Notes: a model not told the origin generated them from the sequence alone. Positions 46,886 through 57,514 are shown, counted from the stretch's first letter. The stretch: DNA of 64,000 nucleotides from Methyloversatilis sp. RAC08 (GCF_001713355.1 NZ_CP016448.1:372001-436000), one strand, 5' to 3'. Program-made: numbers and translations.

Positions 46886-47082
46886 CGTGGGAGCGCGGCG
46901 GACTGTGGGAGCGGCGGACTGTGGGAGCGGCGGACTGTGGGAGCGGCGGACTGTGGGAGCGGCGGACTGTGGGAGCGGCGGACTGTGGGAGCGGCGGACT
47001 GTGGGAGCGGCGGCCTCGCCGCGATGGGCACTTTGCACTGCGATGGTCGCGGTACGATCGCGGCGAGGCCGCCGCTCCCACA
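46886..47082. repeat. 16-bp tandem repeat leading into a REP pair
   Basis: Seven exact copies of GACTGTGGGAGCGGCG (from 46901 to 47012), preceded by a degenerate copy at 46886. They merge into a REP pair at 47000-47082 that shares the spacer of the 46598 copy. A 47-bp stretch after both pairs (GGCCGCCCCCAGGTCACACT onward) is also duplicated. Confidence 0.9.
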
Positions 47083-47142
47083 GAGGCCGCCCCCAGGTCA
47101 CACTGGGTCACTTCTCCCACAGGGGCCGCCCCCGCAGCCTTG

Positions 47143-47694
47143 TCAGAGGTCGGCGAACACCTCGCACTCGGCAAGCGGCTTGCCGGCGATGTCCTTGGGG
47201 GACAGCAGGGGCGAGCCTTGCAGCGGCCATTCGACGCCGACTGTCGGGTCGTTCCAGGCGAGGCTGCGCTCGTACTCGGGCGCGTAGTAATCGGTGGTCT
47301 TGTACAGGAAGTCTGCCGATTCGCTCAGCACGTAGAAACCGTGCGCGAAGCCGGCGGGTACCCAGAACTGGCGATGGTTTTCGCCGCTCAGTTCCACGCC
47401 GTACCATTTGCCGAAGGTGGGCGAGCTGCGGCGCAGATCGACGGCCACGTCGAACACCGCGCCCTGCACCACCCGCACCAGCTTGCCCTGCGGCTGATTG
47501 ACCTGGTAATGCAGACCGCGCAGCACGCCTTTGCCGCTGCGCGAATGGTTGTCCTGCACGAATGGCACATCGAGCCCGGTCGCCTCGCGGAACGCCCGCG
47601 CGTTGAAGCTTTCCATGAAGAAGCCTCGCGCGTCGCCGAACACCTTGGGCTCGAGCACCAGCAGGCCGGCGATACCGGTTTCGACCACCTTCAT
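47143..47694 (-). CDS. rfbC: dTDP-4-dehydrorhamnose 3,5-epimerase
   Basis: A 183-residue cupin. FGDARGFFMESF, QDNHSRSGKGVLRGLHYQ and VPAGFAHGFYVLSE are RmlC signatures, including the catalytic histidine in GLHYQ. It epimerises C3 and C5 of dTDP-4-keto-6-deoxyglucose. Its start overlaps the rfbA stop by 1 bp within ATGA, and it is the last gene of rfbBDAC. Confidence 0.96.
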   Translation of the reverse strand: MKVVETGIAGLLVLEPKVFGDARGFFMESFNARAFREATGLDVPFVQDNHSRSGKGVLRGLHYQVNQPQGKLVRVVQGAVFDVAVDLRRSSPTFGKWYGVELSGENHRQFWVPAGFAHGFYVLSESADFLYKTTDYYAPEYERSLAWNDPTVGVEWPLQGSPLLSPKDIAGKPLAECEVFADL

Positions 47695-48575
47695 CAGAAC
47701 ACCCTCTCGTCGATGATGCGCAGCAGATACTGCCCGTAGCCGCTCTTGGCCAGCGGCGCGGCGATGCGCCGCAACTGCTCGTCGCCGATCCAGCCCTGCC
47801 GCCAGGCAATCTCTTCCGGGCAGGAAATCTTCAGGCCCTGACGCTTTTCCAGCGTCTGGATGAATTGCGCCGCGTCGATCAGCGAATCGTGCGTGCCGGT
47901 ATCCAGCCACGCATGACCGCGGCCCATCACTTGCACGTCGAGCGCACCGCGTTCGAGATACACGCGGTTCAGGTCGGTGATTTCAAGCTCGCCGCGCGGC
48001 GACGGCTTCAACGCCTTCGCGATCTCCACCACCTGCTGGTCGTAGAAGTACAGGCCGGTGACCGCATAACGGCTGCGCGGCTTGGCGGGCTTTTCTTCCA
48101 GGCTGATCGCATGCCCGTCAGCGTCGAATTCGACCACGCCATAGCGTTCCGGGTCGGTCACCGGATAGGCGAACACGGTGGCGCCCGCGGTGCGCGCACT
48201 GGCCGCCTTCAGGTCGTCGGCAAACTCGTGGCCGTAGAACAGGTTGTCGCCCAGCACCAGGGCCGACGGCGCATCGCCGACGAAGTCTTCACCGATGATG
48301 AAGGCCTGCGCCAGACCGTCCGGGCTGGGCTGCACCGCGTACTCGATGTTCATGCCCCAGTTCGAACCGTTGCCCAGCAGCTGCTCGAAGCGCGGCGTGT
48401 CCTGCGGCGTCGAAATGATGAGCACGTCGCGAATGCCGGCCAGCATCAGCGTGCTGAGCGGGTAGTAGATCATCGGCTTGTCGTACACCGGCATCAGTTG
48501 CTTCGATACCGCGATGGTGACCGGATGCAGACGGGTGCCGGATCCGCCGGCCAGTACGATGCCTTTTCGTGTCAT
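47694..48575 (-). CDS. rfbA: Glucose-1-phosphate thymidylyltransferase
   Basis: A 293-residue enzyme of usual length. It has the nucleotide-binding [16 protein letters not shown], then [20 protein letters not shown] and [20 protein letters not shown]. It makes dTDP-glucose from dTTP and glucose-1-phosphate, the first step toward dTDP-L-rhamnose for lipopolysaccharide or exopolysaccharide. It lies 51 bp after rfbD and overlaps rfbC. Confidence 0.97.
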   Translation of the reverse strand: MTRKGIVLAGGSGTRLHPVTIAVSKQLMPVYDKPMIYYPLSTLMLAGIRDVLIISTPQDTPRFEQLLGNGSNWGMNIEYAVQPSPDGLAQAFIIGEDFVGDAPSALVLGDNLFYGHEFADDLKAASARTAGATVFAYPVTDPERYGVVEFDADGHAISLEEKPAKPRSRYAVTGLYFYDQQVVEIAKALKPSPRGELEITDLNRVYLERGALDVQVMGRGHAWLDTGTHDSLIDAAQFIQTLEKRQGLKISCPEEIAWRQGWIGDEQLRRIAAPLAKSGYGQYLLRIIDERVF

Positions 48576-48626
48576 GCGATGTCCTTGCGTGTCATGGTGT
48601 GCGCCCGAATCCGTTCCGGATGTCGT

Positions 48627-49520
48627 TCAGAGAATCTCGGCCAGCATGCGATCGACGCCCAGCTGCCAGTGCGGCAGCACCAGCCCGAACGTGTCGTGCA
48701 GCTTGCGTGTGTCCAGCCGTGAATTGAGTGGTCGTGCGGCCGGTGTCGGGTAGTCGGACGTGGGGATGGGCAGCACGGCGTCTGCGCCCACCTTGATGTC
48801 GTGCCCGGCCGCCCGCGCGGTCTCGATCACGTGCATCGCGTAGCCGTGCCACGACGTTTCGCCCGCGGCGACACAGTGATACAACCCGGCAAGCTGCGGG
48901 TTGTGGCGCAGCGCGCGTGCGGTGTGCGCGGTGATGTCGGCCAGCAGCTCGGCACCGGTCGGCGCGCCGAACTGGTCACTGATCACCGTCAGCCGGTCGC
49001 GTTCCCTGGCAAGCCTGAGCATGGTCTTCGCGAAGTTGCCGCCGCGCGCCGCATACACCCAGCTGGTGCGCAGGATGAGATGGTGCGCACCCGAGGCCGC
49101 GATGAGCTGTTCGCCTTCGAGCTTGGTGCGGCCGTACACACTGAGCGGATTCGTCTGCGCGGTTTCGTCGCGCGGCGCGTCTCCGCTGCCATCGAACACG
49201 TAATCGGTCGAGTAATGGATCAGGTGCGCGCCCAGTGCGGCCGCTTCGGCGGCGATGCGTCCGGGCGTGGTGGCGTTGAGCATGCGGGCCAGTTCGGGTT
49301 CGCTTTCGGCCTTGTCCACCGCGGTGTGCGCGGCGGCATTCACGATCAGGGCGGGCGCCACCTTGCGCACCGTGGCCGCCACCGCGTCCGGCTGGCTGAA
49401 GTCACCCGACAGCTCGCCCGAATTGTCGAAATCGAGCGCGATCACATTGCCCAGCGGCGCCAGCGCGCGCTGCAATTCCCAGCCGACCTGACCACCCTTG
49501 CCGAACAGAAGAATCTTCAT
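48627..49520 (-). CDS. rfbD: dTDP-4-dehydrorhamnose reductase
   Basis: A 297-residue short-chain dehydrogenase. It has [14 protein letters not shown] at the N-terminus, [10 protein letters not shown] and the catalytic [10 protein letters not shown]. It performs the final NAD(P)H-dependent reduction to dTDP-L-rhamnose. Its start overlaps the rfbB stop (ATGA), indicating coupled translation. Confidence 0.96.
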   Translation of the reverse strand: MKILLFGKGGQVGWELQRALAPLGNVIALDFDNSGELSGDFSQPDAVAATVRKVAPALIVNAAAHTAVDKAESEPELARMLNATTPGRIAAEAAALGAHLIHYSTDYVFDGSGDAPRDETAQTNPLSVYGRTKLEGEQLIAASGAHHLILRTSWVYAARGGNFAKTMLRLARERDRLTVISDQFGAPTGAELLADITAHTARALRHNPQLAGLYHCVAAGETSWHGYAMHVIETARAAGHDIKVGADAVLPIPTSDYPTPAARPLNSRLDTRKLHDTFGLVLPHWQLGVDRMLAEIL

Positions 49521-50587
49521 GTGCCCTGCTCCGCGCCGTACTGCTGAGTGACCCAGTCGCGGTAGCCGCCAGTCAGAACGTTATGCACCCAGGGCTGGTT
49601 GTCGAGATACCAGCGCACCGTCTTGCGGATGCCGGTATCGAAGGTTTCCGCCGGCCGCCAGCCCAGTTCGCGCTCGATCTTGCGCGCGTCGATGGCGTAG
49701 CGCCGGTCGTGGCCCGGACGGTCCTTCACATAGCTGATCAGGCGCGCATACGGGCCGGCCGCGTCCGGCTGAAACTCGTCGAGCAGCGCGCACACGGTTG
49801 TCACGATGTCGATGTTCGGCTTCTCGTTCCAGCCGCCGATGTTGTAGGTCTCGCCCAGCCGGCCGCGCGCCAGCACTTCGCGGATCGCCGAGCAGTGGTC
49901 CTTCACGTACAGCCAGTCGCGCACCTGCTGCCCGTCGCCGTACACCGGCAGCGGCTTGCCGGCCAGCGCATTGACGATGATCAGCGGGATGAGCTTTTCC
50001 GGAAAGTGGAACGGGCCGTAATTGTTCGAGCAGTTGGTGGTCACCACCGGCAGGCCGTAAGTGTGGTGCCAGGCGCGCACCAGGTGGTCGCTCGCCGCCT
50101 TGCTCGCCGAATACGGGCTGTTCGGCTCGTAGGCATGGGTTTCGGTGAAGGGCGCGTCGGTCGGCCCGAGCGAGCCATACACCTCGTCGGTGCTGACATG
50201 GTGAAAGCGGAACGCCGCCTTCTCGTCACCGTCCAGCGCGCCCCAGTATCCGCGCGCCGCTTCGAGCAGCGTGAAGGTGCCGTTGACATTCGTCTGCATG
50301 AAGGCGCCCGGGCCGTGAATCGAACGATCAACGTGCGACTCGGCCGCGAAATGCACGATGGCACGCGGGCGGTGCGCCAGCAGCAGCCGGTCGATCAGGT
50401 CACGATCGCAGATGTCGCCCTGCACGAAGATGTGGCGCGGGTCGCCGTCGAGCGACGCCAGGTTCTGCCGGTTGCCGGCATAGGTCAGCGCATCAAGATT
50501 GACGACCGGCTCGTCCGATCCGCCCAGCCAGTCAAGAACGAAGTTGCTGCCGATGAAGCCGGCACCGCCGGTGACAAGTAAGGTCAT
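49517..50587 (-). CDS. rfbB: dTDP-glucose 4,6-dehydratase
   Basis: A 356-residue enzyme from the ATG at 50587. [16 protein letters not shown] binds NAD, and [12 protein letters not shown] plus the catalytic [15 protein letters not shown] are diagnostic. [15 protein letters not shown] near the end is also typical. It converts dTDP-glucose to the 4-keto-6-deoxy sugar. It is the first gene of the rhamnose operon rfbBDAC, preceded by a repeat-rich gap that must contain its promoter. Confidence 0.97.
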   Translation of the reverse strand: MTLLVTGGAGFIGSNFVLDWLGGSDEPVVNLDALTYAGNRQNLASLDGDPRHIFVQGDICDRDLIDRLLLAHRPRAIVHFAAESHVDRSIHGPGAFMQTNVNGTFTLLEAARGYWGALDGDEKAAFRFHHVSTDEVYGSLGPTDAPFTETHAYEPNSPYSASKAASDHLVRAWHHTYGLPVVTTNCSNNYGPFHFPEKLIPLIIVNALAGKPLPVYGDGQQVRDWLYVKDHCSAIREVLARGRLGETYNIGGWNEKPNIDIVTTVCALLDEFQPDAAGPYARLISYVKDRPGHDRRYAIDARKIERELGWRPAETFDTGIRKTVRWYLDNQPWVHNVLTGGYRDWVTQQYGAEQGT

Positions 50588-50730
50588 GGTCGATTCCACA
50601 CAATATTGCAGTGCAGGATATCGCACCAGATTGAGCGTTCGATGACAACCCTGCGCGATTGGGTGACAAACCCCTCAGACCGCGCGATTTTCTGCGGCCT
50701 GCACCGCAGGCGAGCTGCCAGGGGTTGAGC

Positions 50731-50815
50731 AGTGAGCTGCGGGGTTTTGGGCAGTGAGCTGCGGGGTTTTGGGCACTGAGCTGCGGGGTTTTGGGCAGTG
50801 AGCGGCGGGGTTTTT
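50731..50815. repeat. 22-bp tandem repeat
   Basis: Four copies of a 22-bp unit reading CAGTGAGCTGCGGGGTTTTG then GG (50731, 50753, 50775, 50797; the third and fourth diverged) run directly into a REP pair. It lies upstream of rfbB on the non-coding side. Confidence 0.85.
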
Positions 50816-50970
50816 TGTGGGAGCGGCGGCCTCGCCGCGATGAGTGCCACGACCATCGCATTGCAGAGCGCGTATCGCGGCGAGGCCGCCGCTCCCACAA
50901 GGGGGCGCCACTCCCATAGGGGCGGGAGCCCCCCACAAGGGGGCGCCACTCCCACAGGGGCGGGAGCCCC
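50816..50970. repeat. REP pair and flanking GC-rich direct repeat
   Basis: A REP pair at 50816-50899 whose spacer (GAGTGCCACGACCATCGCAT) differs from other copies. It is followed by two copies of a 38-bp unit starting ACAAGGGGGCGCCACTCCCA (about 50897 and 50935) that contains further CTCCCACA half-sites. The remaining 100 bp before the cysNC stop holds degenerate half-sites and no gene. Confidence 0.8.
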
Positions 50971-51068
50971 CGCAAGGGGAAGCTCCCACAGACGGCCGCT
51001 CATGCAGGGGAAGCTCCACCAGGGGAGCATCCCCGCAGGCCTCCGCGCCTGGATTACATCGCTGAAAC

Positions 51069-52994
51069 TCAGTCGGCCGCGCCGATCTCGCCGACCAGGA
51101 TGCCTCGCTCGCGCAGGTGCTGCATGATGATGTCCACCGTTGCCTGGATGTCCTGCGTGCTGGTATCCACGCGGATCTCGGCGTGCTCGGGCGCTTCGTA
51201 GGGCGAATCGATGCCGGTGAAATTCTTGATCTCGCCGCGTCTCGCCTTTTTGTACAGCCCCTTCGGATCGCGCTCTTCGGCCACGGCGATCGGCGTATCG
51301 ACGAAGACTTCGATGAACTCACCCTCTTCCATCAGACCGCGCGCCATGCGGCGTTCGGACCGGAACGGTGAAATGAAGGCGGTCAGGACGAGCAGGCCGG
51401 CGTCGACCATCAGCTTCGACACTTCGGCCACGCGGCGGATGTTTTCCACGCGATCGGCTTCGGTGAAACCGAGGTCCTTGTTCAGCCCGTGGCGCACGTT
51501 GTCGCCGTCCAGCAGATAGGTGTGGCGGCCCAGCGCATGCAGGCGCTTTTCGACCTGGTTCGCCAGCGTCGATTTGCCGGCCCCCGACAGGCCGGTGAAC
51601 CACAGCACGCAGGGGCGCTGGCCTTTCATCGCACCGCGCGACGTCTTGTCCACATCCACGTGCTGCATGTGGATGTTGTGCGAACGGCGCAGCGCGAAGC
51701 TCAGCATGCCGGCACCGATGGTGGCGTTGCTGATGCGGTCGATCAGGATGAAGCCGCCGGTTTCACGCACCCGCTCGTACGGGTCGAACGCGATCGGCCG
51801 GTCGACGCTGAGCTTGCACACCGCGATCTCGTTCAGCGCGAGCTGCTTCGCTGCGAGATGTTCCAGGGTATTGACGTTCACCTTGTGCTTGATGTCGGTG
51901 ACCGTGACGGTGACCGTGCGCGCACCGATCTTCATCAGATAGGCGCGGCCGGGCATCAGCGGTTCGTCCTGCATCCAGACGAGGGTCGCCTCGAACTGGT
52001 CGGCCACTTCGGCCGGTGAGTCGAGCGTCGAAATGACGTCGCCACGCGAAATGTCGACTTCGTCGTCCAGCACCAGCGTGATCGACTGGCCGGCGATCGC
52101 GCGCGGCAGGTCGCCGTCGGCGGTGACGATGCGCTTGACCGTGCTGGTTCGCCCCGACGGCTGAACCCGGATGGCCGCACCCGGCGTGATGCTGCCGCCG
52201 GCGATCGTACCGGCGAAGCCGCGAAAATCGAGATTGGGCCGGTTGACCCACTGCACAGGCAGCCGGAACGGGCTTTTCAGGCGCCGCTTCTGATCCACCT
52301 CCACGGTTTCGAGATAGCCCATCAGCGTCGAGCCGTGATACCAGGGCATGGCATCGCTGGGCGTCGTGATGTTGTCGCCCTTGAGCGCCGACATCGGAAT
52401 CGCGACGATGTCCTCCAGCCCGAGCTGGGCGGCGAAGGCGCGGTAGTCGTCGACGATGCGGCGGAACGTGGCTTCCGAGTAGCCGACCAGATCCATCTTG
52501 TTGATGGCGACCACCACGCGCTTGATGCCGATCAGCGACACCAGGAAGCTGTGCCGGCGCGTCTGCGTCTGCACGCCGTAGCGCGCATCGACCAGGATGA
52601 TCGCCAGGTCGGCGGTCGATGCACCGGTCACCATGTTGCGCGTGTACTGCTCATGACCCGGCGTGTCGGCGACGATGAACTTGCGCCGGTCGGTCGAGAA
52701 GAAGCGGTAGGCGACGTCGATCGTGATGCCCTGCTCGCGCTCGGCCGACAGACCGTCGACCAGCAGCGCGAAGTCGAGATCGCCGCCCTGCGTGCCGACC
52801 TTCTTCGAGTCGGCTTCGAGCGCGGCCAACTGGTCTTCGAACAGCATTTTCGATTCGTACAGCAGGCGGCCGATCAGCGTGCTCTTGCCGTCATCGACGC
52901 TGCCGCAGGTGATGAAGCGCAGCAGGCTCTTGTGCTCGTGCTGCTTCAGGTAGGCGCCGATGTCTTCGGCTATCAGATCGGAAACGTTTGACAT
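51069..52994 (-). CDS. cysNC: Bifunctional sulfate adenylyltransferase subunit 1 / APS kinase
   Basis: A 641-residue fusion. The N-terminal 430 residues are CysN, an EF-Tu-like GTPase with [36 protein letters not shown] and INKMDL. The C-terminal 190 residues are CysC with the P-loop [19 protein letters not shown]. CysN with CysD makes APS from sulfate and ATP using GTP hydrolysis, and CysC phosphorylates APS to PAPS. It follows cysD by 82 bp. The fused form is common in many proteobacteria. Confidence 0.96.
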   Translation of the reverse strand: MSNVSDLIAEDIGAYLKQHEHKSLLRFITCGSVDDGKSTLIGRLLYESKMLFEDQLAALEADSKKVGTQGGDLDFALLVDGLSAEREQGITIDVAYRFFSTDRRKFIVADTPGHEQYTRNMVTGASTADLAIILVDARYGVQTQTRRHSFLVSLIGIKRVVVAINKMDLVGYSEATFRRIVDDYRAFAAQLGLEDIVAIPMSALKGDNITTPSDAMPWYHGSTLMGYLETVEVDQKRRLKSPFRLPVQWVNRPNLDFRGFAGTIAGGSITPGAAIRVQPSGRTSTVKRIVTADGDLPRAIAGQSITLVLDDEVDISRGDVISTLDSPAEVADQFEATLVWMQDEPLMPGRAYLMKIGARTVTVTVTDIKHKVNVNTLEHLAAKQLALNEIAVCKLSVDRPIAFDPYERVRETGGFILIDRISNATIGAGMLSFALRRSHNIHMQHVDVDKTSRGAMKGQRPCVLWFTGLSGAGKSTLANQVEKRLHALGRHTYLLDGDNVRHGLNKDLGFTEADRVENIRRVAEVSKLMVDAGLLVLTAFISPFRSERRMARGLMEEGEFIEVFVDTPIAVAEERDPKGLYKKARRGEIKNFTGIDSPYEAPEHAEIRVDTSTQDIQATVDIIMQHLRERGILVGEIGAAD

Positions 52995-53076
52995 CAGAAG
53001 GCCTCCTGCCGGGCCGCCCCAAATGAGGCCTCAGCCCCCTTGGGGGGCAACGAACGAATATGAGTGTGGGGGCGCA

Positions 53077-54006
53077 TCAGAAGTAGCCCTCCTGCTTTTT
53101 CTTTTCCATCGAACCGGTGGAATCGTGGTCGATCACGCGGCCCTGCCGTTCCGAAGTCGTCGTCAGCAGCATTTCCTGGATGATGTCGGTCAGCGTGGTG
53201 GCGGTCGATTCGACGGCGCCGGTCAGCGGGTAGCAACCCAGCGTACGGAAGCGCACGCTTTTCATCTGCGGCACCTCGCCCGGGCGCAGCGGCATGCGCT
53301 CGTCGTCCACCATGATCAAGGTGCCGTCGCGCTCCACCACTGGTCGCGGCGCCGAGTAATAGAGCGGCACGATCGGGATGTTCTGCAGATAGATGTATTG
53401 CCAGATGTCGAGCTCGGTCCAGTTCGAGATCGGGAACACGCGGATCGACTCGCCCTTGTGCTTGCGCGTGTTGTACAGACTCCACAGCTCCGGCCGCTGG
53501 CTTTTCGGGTCCCAGCGGTGCTGCGCACTGCGGAAGGAAAAGATGCGTTCCTTGGCGCGCGACTTCTCTTCGTCGCGGCGGGCACCGCCGAACGCCACGT
53601 CGAAGCCGTACTTGTCCAGCGCCTGCTTCAGCCCCTCGGTCTTCATGACGTCGGTGTGGATGGCCGAACCGTGCGTGAACGGGTTGATGCCCTTGGCCAG
53701 CCCCTCCTGATTCACATGCACGAGCAGATCCATGCCCAGCTTTTTCGCCATCTCATCGCGGAATTCGTACATCGCCCTGAATTTCCACGTGGTATCGACG
53801 TGCAACAGCGGAAACGGCGGCACCGCCGGATAGAAGGCCTTCATCGCGAGGTGCAGCATGACTGCGCTGTCCTTGCCGACCGAATAGAGCATGACCGGGT
53901 TTTCAGCCTCCGCCACCACCTCGCGCATGATGTGGATGCTCTCGGCTTCCAGCCGCTGCAGATGAGTGAGGGTGTCCGGATCGACGAGTTCGGGAGTGGT
54001 CTGCAT
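53077..54006 (-). CDS. cysD: Sulfate adenylyltransferase subunit 2
   Basis: A 309-residue enzyme from the ATG at 54006. It has the PP-loop [52 protein letters not shown] and the typical C-terminus [10 protein letters not shown]. With CysN it adenylates sulfate. The ATG lacks a strong ribosome site. The same frame stays open for another 870 bp upstream into a helix-turn-helix coding stretch, so the enzyme may also be made as a 599-residue fusion. Confidence 0.94.
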   Translation of the reverse strand: MQTTPELVDPDTLTHLQRLEAESIHIMREVVAEAENPVMLYSVGKDSAVMLHLAMKAFYPAVPPFPLLHVDTTWKFRAMYEFRDEMAKKLGMDLLVHVNQEGLAKGINPFTHGSAIHTDVMKTEGLKQALDKYGFDVAFGGARRDEEKSRAKERIFSFRSAQHRWDPKSQRPELWSLYNTRKHKGESIRVFPISNWTELDIWQYIYLQNIPIVPLYYSAPRPVVERDGTLIMVDDERMPLRPGEVPQMKSVRFRTLGCYPLTGAVESTATTLTDIIQEMLLTTTSERQGRVIDHDSTGSMEKKKQEGYF

Positions 54007-54876
54007 GAGGGTTCTCGAAGAGTTTGCAGAAAAAGTGGCGGGCGCCGCCGACTGCGTGGCGCGACGCGAAGGGGCCGACCGGCGTGAGGATGCAGCCGGC
54101 ACCGCAGAGTCGTTGCCGGAGCGGCGACTGGGGCGCACCGCCAGCGTGGTCGCCGTCGCGCTCACGCCGGGTGACTGGTCGCGCATCCAGGTGCTCAAGA
54201 TGCCGCCCGGCTCGAGTGACACGCCGCTGACCAGCAGATACATCGGCGCCGCAGTCATCGTTGCCAGCCTTGACCACAGGTTGGTCCAGTCATCGGCTCG
54301 CGGCGCGTGCGGGCAGAGCATCCAATACAACTGCCCGCGCCGCCCGCGCACAAAGAGAAGCCATTGCCCGCTTGAAGGCACCGTGGTCGGGCGCCACGCC
54401 ATGGCACCGGTCCACCAGGGCTCACCACCGGACACGGCCGGGCTCTGTTCGCGCAACGTCGCCTCGCCGTCCCGGTCGAATTCCGGCTGCACACCCCAGT
54501 CGATGCGATAGCGCGCGAGACTGCGTCGGGGCGGCACGGCAATCTTCTGTTGTTCGAACCATGCGGCAACGGCTTCGTCACTCCACAGCCCGAACGGCAG
54601 CCCGAGCGCATCGGGCAGATTTTCGAATGCGCGGGCGAGCCGCTGTTCGGTCGCGCTGTCGAGCTTGCGCCCGCTGCCCGAAACCCGGCCTCGGCGCTTC
54701 ACCAGCACCGCCTCCCACCCGCCCGCCAGATACGCCTTGTGCGCGGCAATCACCGTCGGCGCGCTCAGCTCGACCGCGCTCGACACCGCCGCCACCGTCA
54801 TGCCCGACAGGCGCAGTTTCACCGCCTGACGGCGGCGTTCGTTGAGGATGTCGGCAGACAGGTTTCGAGCGTCCAT
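54007..54876 (-). CDS. Winged-HTH ORF in frame with and fused to cysD
   Basis: An open frame from the ATG at 54876 that has no stop before cysD. Residues 1-125 look like a transposase-type or regulator-type winged helix ([54 protein letters not shown]). Residues 130-240 form a compact tryptophan-rich domain ([20 protein letters not shown]). A Ser/Ala/Arg-rich linker of about 50 residues then joins the CysD start. It could be a sulfur regulator fused to CysD, or a separate regulator that lost its stop codon. It is divergent from cysQ. Confidence 0.55.
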
Positions 54877-54996
54877 TATTCACAGACAGGTGTGGCAGGC
54901 GTCATGTAGAGTAAAACCATTCAGTGCGCAAACAGTGTGAATTAATTATTTAATGACCAGGTTTGTTGCCATCAGCCCCCTCATCTGGAAGCGCTC
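54877..54996. promoter_or_regulatory. Divergent cys promoter region
   Basis: A 120-bp gap between the HTH-cysD frame and cysQ, containing the most AT-rich patch in the neighbourhood (ATTAATTATTTAAT at 54941-54954). Its location between divergent sulfur genes suggests shared promoters and possibly a regulator site; no CysB consensus could be confirmed. Confidence 0.4.
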
Positions 54997-55773
54997 ATGA
55001 GAACCACCGCCGACCTCAAGGCACTGCACGCAGCACTGCTCGACATCGTCCGCGACGCCGGGCAATGCGTGATGGACGTCTATGCGACGGATTTCGAAGT
55101 CACTGATAAATCAGACAACTCTCCGGTCACCCTCGCAGACCGCAAGGCCGACGACCTCATCGTGGCACGGCTGAAGGCGCTGACGCCCGACGTGTTCATC
55201 GTGTCGGAAGAATCGACGGAAGCAGGCCAGCGCCCTGCCGACGGCGCATCGTTCTGGCTTGTTGATCCGCTCGATGGCACTAAAGAGTTCATCAACCGCA
55301 ACGGCGAATTCACCGTGAATGTCGCCTTGATCGAGAACGGCCAGCCGGTGCTGGGCGTGGTTCAGGCGCCGGCTCAGGGCCGCATGTTCTCCGGCGTTTC
55401 AGGCGTTGGCGCCTGGGTGGACGACGCGGCGGGTGTACGTGAAATCCGTTGCCGCGCCACGCCTGAAGCCGGCCTGACCGTGGTCGCGAGCCGCTCGCAC
55501 GGTGACGCGGCGGCACTCGATGCCTATCTTGCGGGCCGCAAGGTCGCCGAGCTGCGCAACGCCGGTTCGTCACTGAAGATCTGCCTGATTGCCGCCGGCG
55601 AAGCCGATGTCTATCCGCGTCTCGGACGCACGATGGAATGGGACATCGCCGCAGGCCACGCCGTGCTGATCGCTGCCGGCGGGCACATCGAGCAGATCGA
55701 TGGCTCGGCGTTCACCTACGGCAAGCCGGATTTCGCGAATCCGCATTTCGCAGCCTGGGGGCTTGGCGGCTGA
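54997..55773 (+). CDS. cysQ: 3'(2'),5'-bisphosphate nucleotidase
   Basis: A 258-residue inositol-monophosphatase-fold enzyme. It shows the metal-binding motif WLVDPLDGTKEFINRNGEFT, EESTEAGQRP upstream of it, and GRTMEWDIAAGHAVLIAAGG near the C-terminus. It hydrolyses PAP (and PAPS) to AMP (and APS), removing the by-product of sulfate reduction, which fits its position divergent from cysD/cysNC. It is followed 10 bp later by the permease gene. Confidence 0.94.
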   Translation: MRTTADLKALHAALLDIVRDAGQCVMDVYATDFEVTDKSDNSPVTLADRKADDLIVARLKALTPDVFIVSEESTEAGQRPADGASFWLVDPLDGTKEFINRNGEFTVNVALIENGQPVLGVVQAPAQGRMFSGVSGVGAWVDDAAGVREIRCRATPEAGLTVVASRSHGDAAALDAYLAGRKVAELRNAGSSLKICLIAAGEADVYPRLGRTMEWDIAAGHAVLIAAGGHIEQIDGSAFTYGKPDFANPHFAAWGLGG

Positions 55774-55783
55774 GCCGCATGCG

Positions 55784-57514
55784 ATGACTGCCTGGATTGT
55801 TCTGTCGTCCATCGCGCTGCTGCTGATCCTGCTGGTGCACGGGCGCATTGCACCGGCACCGCTGTTCGCAGGCCTCGCAAGCTGTTACTACCTGTTCGGC
55901 CTGCTCGACCAGAAGGCATGGCTTGCCAGCTACACCAACCCGGCGCTGGCCATGCTGGTCATGCTGCTGCTGGTGTCACTGGTCATCGAACGCTCTCCGA
56001 TACTCGAACGGGTGTCGGACAAGCTGCTGCGCGGCTCGCCCGTCGGCGCGGTCATGCGTTTCACCTCGATCACCGCGCTGTTTTCGGCGTTCCTGAACAA
56101 CACCGCCGTCGTCGGTGCGCTGCTCGGCGTGGTCACCAAGCAGCGCCATCACCCGGCATCGCTGCTGCTGATTCCGCTGTCGTTTGCCGCGATTGCCGGG
56201 GGCGTCACCACTCTGGTCGGCACTTCGACCAACCTGGTGGTGAGTTCGCTGATGGTGAATGCGGGCATGTCGCCGCTCGGCATGTTCGATCCCGCATGGG
56301 TGGGCGTACCGGTTGCGCTCGTATGCATCGTCGTACTCGCGTTCAGCGTGCGGCTGCTGCCGCGCCATTCGGCCAACAGCCGCGAAGCGCAGCAGGCGTA
56401 TTTTCTCGAAGCGCGGGTCGAGCACACCTCGTCGCTGATCGGCCGCAGCATCGAACAGAACAGCCTGCGCAATCTCGAAGGGCTGTTCCTGCTCGAAATC
56501 ATGCGTGACGGCCGGCTGATTTCCCCGGTCGCGCCGGCTGAAGTGATCGAAGTGGGCGACGTGCTCATCTTCACCGGCGAGATCGACAAGATGAGCGCGC
56601 TGCAACGTTTCGACGGGTTGCAGGTGTTCGGTGTCGAAGCCGACGCGCTGCTGCGGTCCAACCTGCTCGAAGTGGTCGTGTCCAGCCAGTCCGAACTGGC
56701 CAACAAAACCCTGCGCGAGGTCGACTTCCGCACCATGTTCGATGCGGGCGTGGTCGGCATACGCCGCGGTGAAAAGCGGCTCACCGGTCAGCTCGGCCGG
56801 GTGCCGCTGCACGTCGGCGACAGCCTGCTGCTCGCGGTCGGCCCCGATTTCGCGAATCACCGCAACATCGACCGCAACTTCCACCTGGTGGGCGGCACCG
56901 TGCGGCCGCGCCTCACACCGATGCAGAGCCGGCTCACGCTGACCGCCTTCGCGGCAGTGATTGCGCTTTCGGGTCTCGAAATCCTGCCGCTGTTCACCGG
57001 CCTGCTGCTGTTGCTGGCGGGCCTCGTGCTGAGCGGGCTGCTCACCCTCGCGGAAATGCGGCGGCGCTTCCCGTTCGACCTGGTGCTCACCATCGGTTCA
57101 TCGCTGGCGATCGCCCAGGTGCTCGACAGCAGCGGCGCCGCCGAATTGATGACCGGTGCGCTGCGCATGCTGTACGACGGTCACGGCGTGATCGGCGCCT
57201 TCATCGGCATCTATCTGCTGACGGTGATCCTGACCGAGCTGGTCACCAACAACGCAGCCGCCGCGCTGGCCTTCCCCATCGCGCTGTCGACGGCACGCGC
57301 CTTCGACGCCGACCCGATGCCCTTCATCATGGCCGTCATGTACGGAGCCAGCGCCGGCTTCCTGATTCCGTTCGGCTACCAGACCCATCTGATGGTGTAC
57401 TCACCCGGCCGCTACCGCATGCTCGACTTCGTACGCGTCGGTCTGCCGGTTTCGATCGCCTATGGCGCCACCGTCCTGCTGCTTGTACCGGTGTTTTTTC
57501 CGTTCGCGCGCTGA
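55784..57514 (+). CDS. SLC13-family permease with two RCK_C domains
   Basis: A 576-residue transporter from the ATG at 55784. About ten membrane segments are split by a central cytosolic region with two RCK_C (TrkA-C) domains at about residues 205-280 and 290-365 (VIEVGDVLIFTGEIDKM, VPLHVGDSLLLAVGPDF). The N-terminal half has FLNNTAVVGALLGVVTK, and AGGVTTLVGTSTNLVVSSLM matches the family's duplicated signature. Placed directly after cysQ, it is probably a sulfate importer of the SAC1-like type; that substrate is inference. Confidence 0.85.
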   Translation: MTAWIVLSSIALLLILLVHGRIAPAPLFAGLASCYYLFGLLDQKAWLASYTNPALAMLVMLLLVSLVIERSPILERVSDKLLRGSPVGAVMRFTSITALFSAFLNNTAVVGALLGVVTKQRHHPASLLLIPLSFAAIAGGVTTLVGTSTNLVVSSLMVNAGMSPLGMFDPAWVGVPVALVCIVVLAFSVRLLPRHSANSREAQQAYFLEARVEHTSSLIGRSIEQNSLRNLEGLFLLEIMRDGRLISPVAPAEVIEVGDVLIFTGEIDKMSALQRFDGLQVFGVEADALLRSNLLEVVVSSQSELANKTLREVDFRTMFDAGVVGIRRGEKRLTGQLGRVPLHVGDSLLLAVGPDFANHRNIDRNFHLVGGTVRPRLTPMQSRLTLTAFAAVIALSGLEILPLFTGLLLLLAGLVLSGLLTLAEMRRRFPFDLVLTIGSSLAIAQVLDSSGAAELMTGALRMLYDGHGVIGAFIGIYLLTVILTELVTNNAAAALAFPIALSTARAFDADPMPFIMAVMYGASAGFLIPFGYQTHLMVYSPGRYRMLDFVRVGLPVSIAYGATVLLLVPVFFPFAR

